Assembly: GCA_944332315.1 (NCBI GenBank)
Contig: CALVJT010000006.1
Coordinates: 1-44,092, forward strand
Source: an uncultured Clostridia bacterium
GTDB taxonomy: Bacteria; Bacillota; Clostridia; Christensenellales; UBA1242
Direction of reading: 5' to 3'
Length of the DNA: 44,092 nt
Position 1 is the first letter of the stretch, and every line of letters begins with the position of its first letter. This document shows, in pieces, positions 28,512 to 40,200 of this stretch. The notes under the pieces were generated by a model that did not search any database, was not told the DNA's origin, and saw only the letters and a program-made list of their open reading frames with translations. The translations under genes were made by a program, and so were the position numbers.

Positions 28512-29195
28512 ATGAACTATACTTTTTTTGACATAGAATGTTGCGATGGCGTACATATATGTAGTATTGGCTACATACAAACCTCTTTTAATTTTAGAAT
28601 GCTATCTAAATGCGATATATTAATAAACCCAGAGATGCGTTTTAGATTAGGCCCACGCAACAATACAGCATTATCACTTTCGTATCCTAATATGACATTT
28701 TTTAAGCAACAACCTTTTCCACATTTTTATGACAGAATAAAAAAGTTGTTGCTAAACAAAAATACTTTTTTAATTGGATTTAGCATTAATAACGACTTTA
28801 ATTTTATTAATCTTGCGTGTGAAAGATATGGCCTTAAGCAATTGAATATGCGCGGATTTGATGTGCAAAAACTACAAATGATTATTTCAAAAGACACGCA
28901 GGTGCGTTCGTTAGATAAAGTAGCAGAAATGCACAATATTTTTACAAACAAACTCAAACTACACAAAAGCTGTGATGATGCCGAACTTACTATGCTAATT
29001 TTACGCAAAATTTGTAAAGAACAAAACAAAACTATAAATGATATTATTAATGCTTATCCAAGCTGTTTAGTGCAATCTAAACTGTATGTGCGCAAAGTAA
29101 AGCCAAAAAGGAACACAGCAAAAACTCATTCTAACTTATTAAATAGTTCCCTACCCAAAATAGATTATAAAAAAACAAATACTAAACCTTTATAA
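28512..29195 (+). CDS. DnaQ-like DEDDh 3'-5' exonuclease
   Basis: 227 aa from the ATG at 28512 (AGGAT SD about 8 nt upstream; an upstream in-frame ATG lacks one). Exo I FFDIE with D7 and E9; Exo II GFSINNDFNF with D95; Exo III HKSCDDAE with H151 and D155/D156. These are the metal ligands of the DEDDh superfamily, which removes nucleotides from 3' ends of DNA or RNA. The C-terminal 45 residues are basic and perhaps nucleic-acid binding. Stand-alone, not fused to a polymerase. Own promoter and terminator; the specific role (proofreading, repair, RNA decay) is unknown. Confidence 0.8.
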   Translation: MNYTFFDIECCDGVHICSIGYIQTSFNFRMLSKCDILINPEMRFRLGPRNNTALSLSYPNMTFFKQQPFPHFYDRIKKLLLNKNTFLIGFSINNDFNFINLACERYGLKQLNMRGFDVQKLQMIISKDTQVRSLDKVAEMHNIFTNKLKLHKSCDDAELTMLILRKICKEQNKTINDIINAYPSCLVQSKLYVRKVKPKRNTAKTHSNLLNSSLPKIDYKKTNTKPL

Positions 29196-29209
29196 AAAAT
29201 TGAATACAA

Positions 29210-29248
29210 AAGGCTCAACCTAAAAATTGGTGAGCCTTGTTTTATTTT
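29210..29248 (+). terminator. Terminator after the exonuclease gene
   Basis: AAGGCTCA (29210-29217) with TGAGCCTT (29231-29238), inner CC/GG, followed by GTTTTATTTT. Confidence 0.8.
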
Positions 29249-29413
29249 ATAAATTAGAACAAAAGATAATTTGCCTTTTAGTATGTTTATGCTTGAACCA
29301 CAATACACAATAAGATATTAATATAAAAATTTAGTGCGCTAAAAAATAATAAAGTTAATATACTTTTAATATTTTTATGCAAACTTTTATAAATTGCAAC
29401 TCTAATTGCATAC

Positions 29414-29749
29414 CTACTTACCCCCCTTTTTACAAGGTGTTTTTTTTATATATGTTCCGCAAAGGGGTTTATCATTAATATCTAGCACCATTATACCATT
29501 TGCAAGGCACCTACCATTTTGATTGAACATACAGTGCTCAATACACTCGATATTAGCTTTTTTGATGTGCCTAAAGTTTTCGTATTCGGGCGTTTTGCTG
29601 AACATTATTTTAGATAGATCCTCAACTTGCTTACCTTTATCTAAAATATAACTTTTACACTCCGAACTTTTGCTTATATTAATTACTTTAGCCGTGCAAA
29701 CGCATTTTTTATTATGTATGCAATTTAGTTTTCTACAATTTATATCCAT
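29414..29749 (-). CDS. Cys-rich protein with two DUF1540-like modules, 111 aa
   Basis: Two related Cys clusters: residues 5-25 (CRKLNCIHNKKCVCTAKVIN) and about 68-100 (CIEHCMFNQNGRCLANGIMV ... C). The C-x4-C-x-x-N-x-x-x-C-x-A pattern followed by a hydrophobic strand is that of DUF1540, small probably metal-binding modules common in spore-forming Bacillota. No membrane segment. No good SD precedes the ATG, so initiation may be weak or leaderless. Same strand as, and directly downstream of, the small membrane protein gene. Function unknown. Confidence 0.75.
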   Translation of the reverse strand: MDINCRKLNCIHNKKCVCTAKVINISKSSECKSYILDKGKQVEDLSKIMFSKTPEYENFRHIKKANIECIEHCMFNQNGRCLANGIMVLDINDKPLCGTYIKKTPCKKGGK

Positions 29750-29783
29750 AGTTATATTATGGACAATTCTTTACTATCTATAC

Positions 29784-29980
29784 TTAATATGTAATAGAAC
29801 TTACTATGCCCAACATAAAAACAAAAAATACAACTATTATTATGATGTTTATCGCAAAAGCAATAGCCCACCCTTTTATAAAATCATCTTTTTCCTCCTT
29901 TCCTTCGCAACTTAGTAAGCCCCAAAGCCCCAATATGCCAAAAAAGAAACCTAAAAGAAATCCCAAACCTTTTTTGTCAT
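29784..29980 (-). CDS. Small membrane protein read through a -1 frameshift
   Basis: A strong SD (AAGGAGG, 29992-29986) and ATG (29980) start MTKKVWDFF and stop after nine codons. The -1 frame from the AAAAAAG run (29975-29969) is open to 29784 and encodes two hydrophobic helices (about residues 1-18 and 32-55 of that frame) around a charged EGKEEKDD loop. The heptamer is positioned as A AAA AAG in the zero frame, the classic bacterial slippery site. Alternatives: a missing A in the run, or a TTG start at 29966 with a poor SD. A good promoter upstream shows it is transcribed, under likely control of the adjacent XRE regulator. Confidence 0.6.
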
Positions 29981-30003
29981 AATCTCCTCCTTATTTGTAT
30001 ATA

Positions 30004-30024
30004 ATATAGATTTATAGTCTATAT
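30004..30024. promoter_or_regulatory. Inverted repeat at the transcript start of the small membrane protein gene
   Basis: ATATAGA (30004-30010), 7 nt, TCTATAT (30018-30024): perfect 7-bp arms, just downstream of the predicted start at about 30025. A second candidate operator for the XRE protein. Confidence 0.4.
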
Positions 30025-30031
30025 TATATAT

Positions 30032-30060
30032 ATAATAGCATACATATTGACATTTGTCAA
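30032..30060 (-). promoter_or_regulatory. Sigma-A promoter, TTGACA-N17-TATTAT
   Basis: Minus strand TTGACA (30060-30055), 17 nt, TATTAT (30037-30032). It drives the small membrane protein and possibly the DUF1540-like gene after it. Confidence 0.7.
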
Positions 30061-30061
30061 T
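30046..30061. promoter_or_regulatory. Palindromic operator candidate
   Basis: ATTGACA-TT-TGTCAAT, perfect 7-bp arms, covering the -35 box of the minus promoter. It lies between the XRE gene and its divergent neighbour. Confidence 0.55.
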
Positions 30062-30110
30062 CTATTAAAACACATTTTAAATGCAATATAATAGATTAAA
30101 AGGTGAAAAT

Positions 30111-30413
30111 ATGGATAAAGACGAAATTATATTAAGGATTAGTAAATTAAGGCAACGAAATAATTTATCGGCACGCGCTTTGAGCCTTAGAATAGGCAAG
30201 CACGAAACATACATCAATAGAATGGAACAAAATAGATTTGAACCATCTTTTAGTACCCTTAAAGAAATACTTGATGTTTGCAATTGTTCCTTTGAGGAGT
30301 TTTTTGCTGATGATTTTGAGCATTACAACACAAACATAATTCTACAAAAAACCATTCAAAAACTAACCGCCCCGCAAAGGGAAGCTCTTTTAGATTTTCT
30401 TAATAAATTATAA
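30111..30413 (+). CDS. XRE-family transcriptional regulator, 100 aa
   Basis: Start set at the ATG at 30111 with AAAGGTG about 5 nt upstream. Residues 6-65 form a Cro/C1-type helix-turn-helix: ISKLRQRNNLSARALSLRIG then TYINRMEQNRFEPSFSTLKE, the usual two HTH helices and the S/P..L following. The C-terminal 35 residues may mediate dimerisation. It is divergent from the small membrane protein, and the palindromes between them suggest autoregulation and control of that gene. A TATAAT at 30087-30092 lacks a good -35, as expected for a weak or regulated promoter. Confidence 0.9.
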   Translation: MDKDEIILRISKLRQRNNLSARALSLRIGKHETYINRMEQNRFEPSFSTLKEILDVCNCSFEEFFADDFEHYNTNIILQKTIQKLTAPQREALLDFLNKL

Positions 30414-30666
30414 ATAAATTGATGAGTGCTTAAAACACTATTAAATTAAATAAGTATAATAAGTATAATGGATTTTGTATAAGTTTATAACTAAAATTTT
30501 TGCTTTTCAAACCTAATAGAAAGATAAAACTTAGCTGAGAGCATTTTACTTTACTAAATATTTTTAATTAAGTTTATGATGTTGCTTATAGCCCATCGCT
30601 TAATAGCAAAATACTAATAGTAGCTACAATATAAAAAGAATATACATATTGTTAAAAAGGAAATAT

Positions 30667-30933
30667 ATGGCAAGACGACCGACGAAAACTGTAGAAATAA
30701 ATTTACATGGCTTAAAAGAATATGAGGCACGCGCTAAACTCAACGAAGTATTAGAACGCCTACCAAACGATGTAAAAATATTAAAAGTGGTGCATGGATA
30801 TCACGGTGGACAAGTACTAAAAAATATGGTGCGCTATGAATATGTGCACTACCGCATAGACTACATCCAGCCCCTGTATGGCAATGATGGCGAAACCTGG
30901 TACTACCTAAAGCCCGACCCTGATAAAAACTGA
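30667..30933 (+). CDS. Smr-domain protein, 88 aa
   Basis: Start chosen at the ATG at 30667 (AAGGAAA SD); a TTG six codons earlier is poorer. NLHGLKEYEARAKLNEVLE (about 13-31) and KVVHGYHGGQVLKNMVR (about 41-57) match the two Smr motifs, HGL and the GxGxG-like HGYHGGxL loop. Smr domains bind or cut nucleic acid (C-terminal part of MutS2). Here it stands alone; the second motif has YHGG in place of the usual GxGxG, so nuclease activity is uncertain. Followed by a strong terminator shared with the giant gene. Confidence 0.75.
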   Translation: MARRPTKTVEINLHGLKEYEARAKLNEVLERLPNDVKILKVVHGYHGGQVLKNMVRYEYVHYRIDYIQPLYGNDGETWYYLKPDPDKN

Positions 30934-31044
30934 TTTTTGCACCCCCATCATTGACACAAAGTCAAAAAAAATTCTATAATCCATATTGTTTTGTCTATTC
31001 ATTACGATAGCCCCCAACATTTTTCATAGAATCGTTAAAAATAA

Positions 31045-31083
31045 AAAAATCATTCGCCTAACCCCTAGCGAATGATTTTTTTA
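31045..31083. terminator. Strong bidirectional terminator
   Basis: AAAAATCATTCGC (31045-31057) with GCGAATGATTTTT (31068-31080), 10-nt loop, T-runs on both sides. It sits between the Smr gene and the facing giant surface-protein gene. Confidence 0.85.
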
Positions 31084-31221
31084 TTATTTCAATTTGAATA
31101 TTTATTGTTGTATTGTAAATATTGATATATTATACATAGTTTATTATTTAGGTATATATAGTTATATAAAATTTATACTTAAATGCTATATAACCACATT
31201 TTACAAAGGCTTTTTTTGTTA

Positions 31222-34200
31222 TCAATGGCCTTTAGTATCAATCAATTCCCTAATTTTATCTCTGCTATGCTTCTTTTTATAAGCTTTAATACTCAAGTAA
31301 ACTACTAATGCTATAACTGCAAGGCAAAGAATTGCTCCAACAATTATTAGTGGTATTTTTATAAAGTTTTCTATACTTACATTTACAGTTAAATTGCCTT
31401 GTATGTTGGATAGACTTTGGTCATAGGCAACCCTATCGCCAAAACCTAGTTCAACTTGAGGCACATCGGTCAAAGTACCACCGTGTTCCACAGTTTTAAT
31501 AACAGTAGTGCCATCTGGCATTATAAATGTTACAGTGTAGACATTTATTGTATAAACTGCATTAAATACCATATTGCTGGTTATGACAAAATCGTCAAAG
31601 TAGATTTTTTCGCCATTAGCATTTTGTAAGTAATACCTAATGTTTCCATCAACAGTTTCTTGGTATACACGCCATGTCACATTGTTGCTATCAACATAGC
31701 TATAGTATGGAGCCACTTGCGTGTAGCCAGTTAATGAAGGCAATGTAGGCAATGTAAAGCCCGCCAAAGTTGAACCAAAGGTTGCGTATCTTAATTCAGT
31801 TTGTCCATTTATTACAAATGAAATTACCAAATCATTGAGTTCGTACCTACCATAGAGAGAAAGATTTCTATCAATTGTAGTATTAAAGTCGAACACACGA
31901 GTAAGATCGCTATCATAGTACCATGAAACTATATGATTGCCCTCTGGCACTTCAATATCGTTAGGTGCAATTACCTTGCCATTATAAGCCACTTGTCTTG
32001 TTGCGCGCAACTGACCATCAACATAGAACTCTACAGTAAACACAATTGCTTCGTATTTGCCATAAATATACATATCTTGCGTTACTGTTGTGCCCTCAAA
32101 ATCAAATGGTTGTTCAAAATTAGCATCTGCATACCAACCAATTAGATTGTAGCCCTCAATATTAACTATATTAGCTTCTGGTAGTGTTACAAATTCGCCA
32201 TAGTCTCTGTACTGTCTTGTAATAACTCTATTGCCGTTCATAAATCTAATTTCAAACGAATCAGCAATATAGTGCCCATACAACTCTATGTCGCCCGTAA
32301 CTTGCGAATTAAAGTTATATAATTCGCTTGAGCCATACAAACACCAACCCCAGAAATTATAGCCTTCCATATAAGGATCGGTAGGTCTTGTTGCAGTATC
32401 CATATAAGCAACATACTGCACTTGCCCGTACTGTTGAGGGTTTTCCTCGCTGAGATAGAATGTTACAGTGTAAGTTGCCCTTGTGTACTCGGCATACAAA
32501 GTGATATCCTCATATATGCGCTCGGTTGCAAAATCAAATTCTTGTGTAAGAGCGCTATCCTTATACCAAGCCACAAAATCGTAGTGCAATAGCGTAGGAT
32601 CCTCTGGCGGTTCTATCAAACTGCCGTAAGGAACGCTTGTATAAGGCGCTACATACGAGCCATCTATGGAGTTAAATGTTACAACATAGGTGTTTATTGT
32701 AAGCCCTTCTACCCTAACCATAATATTATCGGCAACTCTATTAATATAGTATACACCATTGATGTTTAGTATTGGAGTATCGTTAGCATATACTTGAAGT
32801 ACACTTTCGTTATACGCTTCCTTAACCTCGATGCTAAATGCAAAGTCGTTGTTATAGTAAACTTCATTAGGGTCGTACCCCTCTACTACATTTATTATAG
32901 CAGCATTAGAATCAAGTTGAGGTAAAGTTATAGTATACTTTTCAATTACCCAATATGCAACAAGTGTTAAATCATTTGTATAGTTGAACGGAGTACTTGG
33001 AGTAATTTCGTCACCCTGAGGTTCGCCATCAATAATTGCGGTGTACCATCCAGAGAATATATACCCCTCGCGCGTTGCGGTAGGCCAATCTGTAGCAAGT
33101 GCACCAAATGTACTACCATATTGCGCTTGCGTTGCGATTGGACGCGCAGTACCGTTGTTTGCATCGTAGTAAACATTATATATTGCACCTGACCACTGTG
33201 CTGTCAACTTAAACTCTTGCCCTTGTACTGTAGTCAAATTTTGTACAAGTGCTTTATCATCGTAGAATCTACCTTGCGTATCTACCCAACGATCAAACAC
33301 ATACCCTTCTCTTGTAAAGGTGTTTGTCGAAAGCACTTTTGCAACATCGTATGTAAATACTTGTGGCTCCATTGTACCTTCACCACCACCAGCATCAAAT
33401 ACAATGGTATATGTAATTGCTTTCCAACTTGCAATTAAGGTATAGTTACCAGCACCAATTGTAAATTGTCCATCTACCAAAGAGCCTTGCCCTTCAACAC
33501 TGGCAACCTCTGTCCAGCCTTCAAATGTGTATCCTTCTCGGATAGGATCAGATACTGTATAAGGTTCTCCGCCGTAAGGTAAAGATTTCTCGACTGCTGT
33601 GCTAGAACCTTCGTAAGTTCCACCATTAGGGTCTATTACAAGCGTAAAGTTAGAGCTCCTAAAGTCTGCAACCAAGGTTTGAGCTGTAAGCCACTCTATT
33701 TGATAGGTATTTGTGTACTGTTGATCATCTATAAACCAACCGCTAAATTCGTAGCCGTTTAGCGTTACGGTTGGCAAGATACCGAGCGTACCACCATACT
33801 GATATGTCCTTGATAAGGTTTTGTTACCTGAATTATAGTCCCACTCATCTTCATTGTAGGTACCAAAAGTACCGCCATTAGCATCAAGTGTTACTACAAT
33901 ATTTATAGCTTCAAATACGCATCTAATTACAGCATTGCCTTCGCCCATAGTAAATGTCCATTGGCTACCATCGCCACCATTAGGGTCGAGAGTTCCACCA
34001 CCAGATTCTACTACTTCGTATTCGATAAAGTCATATCCAGCTTTATGAGGCAACGAATCATCATCAAACTCTAAAGTAATTTGATTTGTAGCCGATGCTT
34101 GCACTGAGTAGCGAGTCAGCTCCTGCCCGTCAACGGTGATAGCCCCGCCATCTAGCTCAAGCGTGAGCAAGTAGGTGCTAGTGCCCCAGTGTGCATAAAC

Positions 34201-37200
34201 AATTGTATCATTCTCTATTTTTACTGTTACAATAGAAGTTATTTGATCGGCACCATCATCCTGTCCCAAGAACCAACCTAGGAACACGCTATTGCCATCT
34301 TTAGGCAATGCAGGCAATGCGCCGTATGGACTATCGTATGTTACAGTTTTTGTAGCCGTATTGCCATTAACTGTCCATCCATCAGAACCAGTAGAAGCAG
34401 GAATATCTACATCGTGACCATTCAAATCAAAGGTCAAGGTAAATTCTCTAGCTTCATATATAGCCTCTACAGAGGCATTGGAATCTGTAAATATAAACTT
34501 CCAAACACCATCTTCATTTGTAATTTGACCAGAGCCTGAAGTAATCCTAAATTCAATAAAATCATATCCTGTTTTTTGCGGGTCTGCACTAAATGTATAT
34601 GACTGCCCTATTTGCATTTGTTGAGGTGCAATAGTGCTTTGCCCACCAATTGTACCGCCATTTAGGTCAATAGTTAAAGTATATGTTATAGGAGTATATT
34701 TAGCGGTTAGCGTATGATCCTGAGAAATACTTACTGTTGTTGCACCAACAACAATGTTGCCATCGGATGTTTGCCAGCCATCAAATGTGTAGCCCGCTTT
34801 ATAGGCAGTAGGTAGAGTGCCATCTATGGCATCATATCTATCGCCAAAGTAAACGCTAATTTGTACAGTTTCGCCCAAATCACCTTCGGCGCCTTGAATA
34901 GTTCCGCCATCGGCATCCAAAGTAACCTTCAAGGTTTGTGCTCTATATGTTGCAGTGATGACTGCATCAGTTGAGCCAAATGTAAATGTATAAATTCTAT
35001 TTGCGCCCTCGCCAGTCGATGTCAACTCGCCATCATCGCTGAGTAAGGTATATGTATCAAACTCATAGCCTTCCTTAGTAGGCACACCAAATTGAATTGT
35101 AGAACCAAAAGGTCTTTCCCATTGAGTTAGCCCGCCTTCGGTAGCAAGCGTACCGCCATCCAAAATCAAAGTTAGGGTGGAGGTTTTTTCGCGCCAATCA
35201 GCATAAAGAGTGTGATTGCCCTCTACATTTACTGTGGTAGACGATATGATGTAATCTTGATCGCTAGGATTTTGTTTCCAACCAGCAAAGTTGTAGCCAT
35301 CTCTTGTAGGAGTAGGCAATGCCCCATAGGATAGTCCATAGGTTACATTTATTGTAGTTGTATTTAATCCACTTTCAAACATACCTAAACCAGCATCAAG
35401 GGTAACTACGCCCTGTTTAGCAAGCCAATTTGTAACAAGTACTACATCGGTATCGCCAAGCACGAAGCTAACAATACCACCTTGAATAGAGTATGTACCC
35501 TCTCCGCTTTGGTCAAAGCCATCAAAATCGTATCCATACCTTGTAGGCTGATTGAATTCTATAGTTTGCCCAAACTCGCCTGAGTATTCTTTATATGCAA
35601 CATTATCGCCTTCATCAATGGAGCCACCGTTAAGGATAACACGAAGCGTCCATTTTTGAATTTCCCAATGAGCATACAATGTGTGCGCTTCGGCACGCGA
35701 TACAAGTTGTGTAGAGTAGACAATATCGCCGTCCACGCTTTGAGTATACCAACCTGTAAAGTCATAACCAGTTCTTGTAGGTGTTGGCAATGTACCATAT
35801 GGCATACCATAAATTATATCCTTAGATGCCACGGTGTTGCCACCATCAGCGCCTTGATAATCGAAAGTTAGCAAGTAGGTTTCGGCTTTCCAACTAGCAG
35901 TTATTGTGCCGTTGCTTGAGCCAAAGGTGTAGATGAACGCATCGCCATCCTCTTCAATATTTCCGCCACCGGTTAGTACCCAGCCTTCAAACTCGTAGCC
36001 CGTTCTTGTAGGCATAGCAATAGGCTGTGTGGCATCTATACTGCCTGTATATTGCGTGATATCCGAAGTTCCGTTAAATGTTCCGTTGTTAGGGTTTACA
36101 AACAAAGTGTACTCTATTTTTTCATACTGAGCATAAAGTCTGAAATCTTCATCCATTTCAACTCTACTGCTTGTATTCATTTGCACTCCGCCATTGCCCG
36201 AAACAGTGAACCAGCCCTTAAAGCGGTAGCCATCTAATTGAGCAACTGGCAAATCGCCATAAGTTGCGCCAAAGTCGTAGGCCTTTGTACCGGTTTTTCT
36301 ATCCTCGCTTACAGATATACCTGTGCTTGTTATGATACCTTCAACAGCATCAAATGTTACAACTATTAGTTTAGGTGACCACTGAGCTACTATTGTTGTA
36401 GTGCCCTCGCCAAAGATAAACGCAAAGCCTTCCTCAACGCTTCCTTCAACGGAGCCATAGGTTGTAGTGTTGTTCCAGCCCGTAAATTCATAGCCATAAC
36501 GCTCAGGAATTAGCAAGTCAATTCTTGAGCCATAACTGTTTGTAAAGGTAGTTGTGCCACTTTCGCCATCATATGTACCCCCGTTAGGGTTGATTATAAG
36601 GTTATAATTGATATCCGAAAATTTAGCAGTTACGGTAAAGTTTTCAAGCAAAGATACATCCAATGTATCGTAAATTCGATTGCCATTTTCCATATACCAG
36701 CCATCGAACATCTGCCCTATTTTGTACATATTTGGCAAAATGCCAAATGGTTCGCCGTAGAATACTGTAAGGGTTGCTGAATCGTCATACACATCGCCCT
36801 CAAAGCCTACAGTATCAACATAACTTGCACCAGCAAAGTTAAATGTAACTTGTACCGAAATTGGGTTCCAGCGCGCAACAAGTGTATGATCCTCGGCACG
36901 CGTCACAATAGTTTCCTCGGTAATTTTTTCGTCTAGCAAATACCATCCATCAAACTCATAGCCAACGCGCTCTACTTCTGGCAACTCATAAGGATAGCCA
37001 ACAAACAATCTTATCTGCGAATACTCCAAAACGCCACCTTGCGCGTTAAAGGTTACATTGATGTATTCGGTATCGTAGCGAGCATACAAAGTTTGATCGT
37101 CTGCAAGTGTTAAAAGCGAATCACTAAACACTTGTGTACCAACTTGTGGTGATGTAAACCAGCCAAGGAATGCCATTGACCCGTGCGAAACGCTAGGCAA

Positions 37201-40200
37201 TGCCCCATACTGCTCGCCATAAGTAACTTGCTTTGTGGTTGTATGTCCGCCAACCTCGCCCTCAAAGCCTTCGTTGGCAATAATAGTACCCTCGCCAGCA
37301 TCAAATGTGATGGTGTACGAATTGGCTTTCCAATGAGCATAGAGCGTCATATTAGATGAAACTTGATAATCACTCTCAATTTTTTCGCCTTCCTCTAGCT
37401 CAGTATACCAACCAAGGAACTCGTATCCAGCGCGAGTAGCGGTAGGCATAGTTTCGAAAGTATTGCCATACCTAATTTCCATTACGCTGATGTTAGTAGA
37501 ACCTAAGTTAGCATCAAAGTTTACAGTAAATGTCAAGACATTCCACCTAGCATAAAGTGTAATTTGCCCATTAACCTCATCAGTTAGATTTGTTACGCTA
37601 GCGCCATCACTATAACTTTGACCAGTGCCATCAGCCCTACTGTTCCAACCAGCAAACTCATAGCCTAAACGAGTAAATGTGTTAGCTGGCAATATAACTT
37701 GGCTTCCGTATGTTGTTTTAACAGAGTCCATTGTGCCATTGCCACCATTGCTACTAAAGTAGATAGTGTATTCATTAGGCGCCCATTGAGCCGAGATAAC
37801 AGCATCTTGAGACCCAAAGGTAAAGCTGTTTCTATTCGCCGTTCCGTTGCCAGATGTTATATTCCACCCAGTAAAGGAGTGTCCTACACGGTCTGGGGTC
37901 AATAAATCTATAGTTCCGCCAGCTTCTCCAGTAAACTCTACTACATCAGTAGAATTATTATAGCTACCGCCATTAGGATTTATAGTAAGCCTATATAATT
38001 GTGGAGCATATTTAGCTGTTAGGGTGATGTTCTCTTCCCAAGAAACAGTGCTGGTGCTATAAACTTCTGAGCCATTAGGGTCTACCCACGCCTCAAAAGT
38101 GTAGCCTGCTTTTACTAGGTTAGCCGCTGTTGGCAAATTGCCAAACGTTCCATCCGATTGAACTTGCAAATCAATTGTATTATCCTCTTGCACCTCTCCA
38201 AAAGCATCAACGTTTTGCCATGTTCCTTCGTTAGGATCAAGCGTCACAGTTATGGTTATTCTCTCCCACCCAGCTGTTAATGTTATATTTGTATCAGGGA
38301 AAAGGAATGTATATCCATTTTCCTCATCACCAACAAGCGAAACTTCGATAGGAGTTTGCGTGCCTGTGATAGTTGCAGTGTAGCCAGTAAATGCATAACC
38401 AAACCTTGTAGGTGCTTGTACTGGTACAGTAGAACCATAATCTCTAATTATTGCAGTTACATTGTTAGAACCATTATAAAGTCCACCATTAGGGTCTATT
38501 GTGAGTGTGAGCGACATTATTTGCCACTGAGCAAATAGTGTAACCTCGCCATTGTTTTCGAGCGTAAGATCTACAACACTAGTCCCATTACGGTAAGCAG
38601 TGCCGTTGCCATCTTTATCGGTATTCCAACCAGTAAAGTTGTAGCCTGTTCTATCAAAACCATTTTCTGTTAAATCAATGTATGTGCCAACTTGCGCATC
38701 CAAACTACTCATAGTCCCACTTGTAGCGCCGTTGCCATCAAAGTGAATTGTGTAGTTATTGGCGTTCCAAATAGCTATAATGCTACCATTGCCATTACCA
38801 AAAGTAAATACATAGGAGCCCGTGCTATCATCAACACTGCCTTTATAGTAATCGTTTTGTTGTACATTCCAGCCACCAAAATCGTAGCCTGCACGCTTAG
38901 GAAGTGGAAGTGTGATAGTTGTAGGGTTTTCTACATCATAAGAACCTGTGTAGGTGCCTGTAAACTCCTCGTCATCTACAGTACCGCCATCTAGGTTTAC
39001 AGATAATGTATATATTTTTTGAGTCCAATTAGCATAGAAAGTAGTGCCAGCCGTATCTATAACAGTATCGGTAGCAACAACTACATTTTCAAAAGTTGCT
39101 TCCCTAAACCATCCGGCAAAGGTATAGCCTTCATATACATCATTTGAAAGTACAGGCAAGCTCGAATACTTTTGCCCCACATAAACAATAATTTCTGCAG
39201 GTTCCTGAGCGCCCGCAGGGCCGTAGTTAAGCGTGATAGTTATAGGCTGTGCCTCCCAATTAGCTTGAATGCTTGCGTTGTCGTTGCCGAACAAATATCC
39301 ATAACCATTAATAGGGTCATTTACAAGTTGTCCAGCACTTTCTGGGCCGACATTAAAACCAGTTAGTTGATACCCTGGGCGCGTTATATCCGCAAACCAA
39401 ATAGTTTGACCATAGTCGCCCCTAATTGTTATTGTACCTGTTTGAGGCCCATCCTCGCCATCGTATGTACCACCATTAAGGTCTATCCAAAGAGTGTAGT
39501 TGCTTGCTCTCCACGCAGCATATAAATAGAAGTTTGTAACAGAATTTACAGTGGAAGCTGCCGTGATTTCCTCGCCTTCACCATTAGGTTGAGTAAACCA
39601 GCCCAAGAATGTAAATCCTTGTCGTGTAGGCGTTGGCAATTCCTCATACACAGTTTCGTAGCCAAACGAAAGTGTCAAAACATTTTGAGTTTGCCCTTCA
39701 ACATCAATGCTACCGCCTCGTGCATCAAATGTAACAACAACATATACAGGAGCATACTCTACATAAACTGTAATTGTATCCTCTTCCGACCTTACAACTC
39801 TCATTTCTCCAACAGGAGTTTCATCGTCAAGCAAATATTGATTTACAGTATATCCGGTTAATGTAGCAGTAGGCAACGTTCCATATGTATCACCATAATC
39901 TTTTTCTATGGTAGCAGTTTTATAATCGTTCGAAAGCTCGTAGCCAAAACTTTCGTTTTCAGTATCAAATGTACCATCGCCAGCATCAAAAACAACTGTA
40001 ATTGTTCTTGGAGTAAATATTGGTTCCAAGGACATATTCTCTGTTACATATGTACTATAATCTACAGGTTCATCTGTATCAACATCTTTATAGCCATCAA
40101 ATGTATAGCCCTCGAGTTCAATTTCTGGCAAAGTGCCAAGCTGATCGCCGTGATAGTAGGTTTTTCTTGCCGATGTGCCGCTTTGCTCAAATTCGTACAA

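Noticed and set aside
30940-31040. Possible third copy of the dispersed repeat (TTCTATAAT, ATAGAATCG, runs of C)
   Set aside because: Only scattered 9-nt matches; order and spacing do not align with the other copies.
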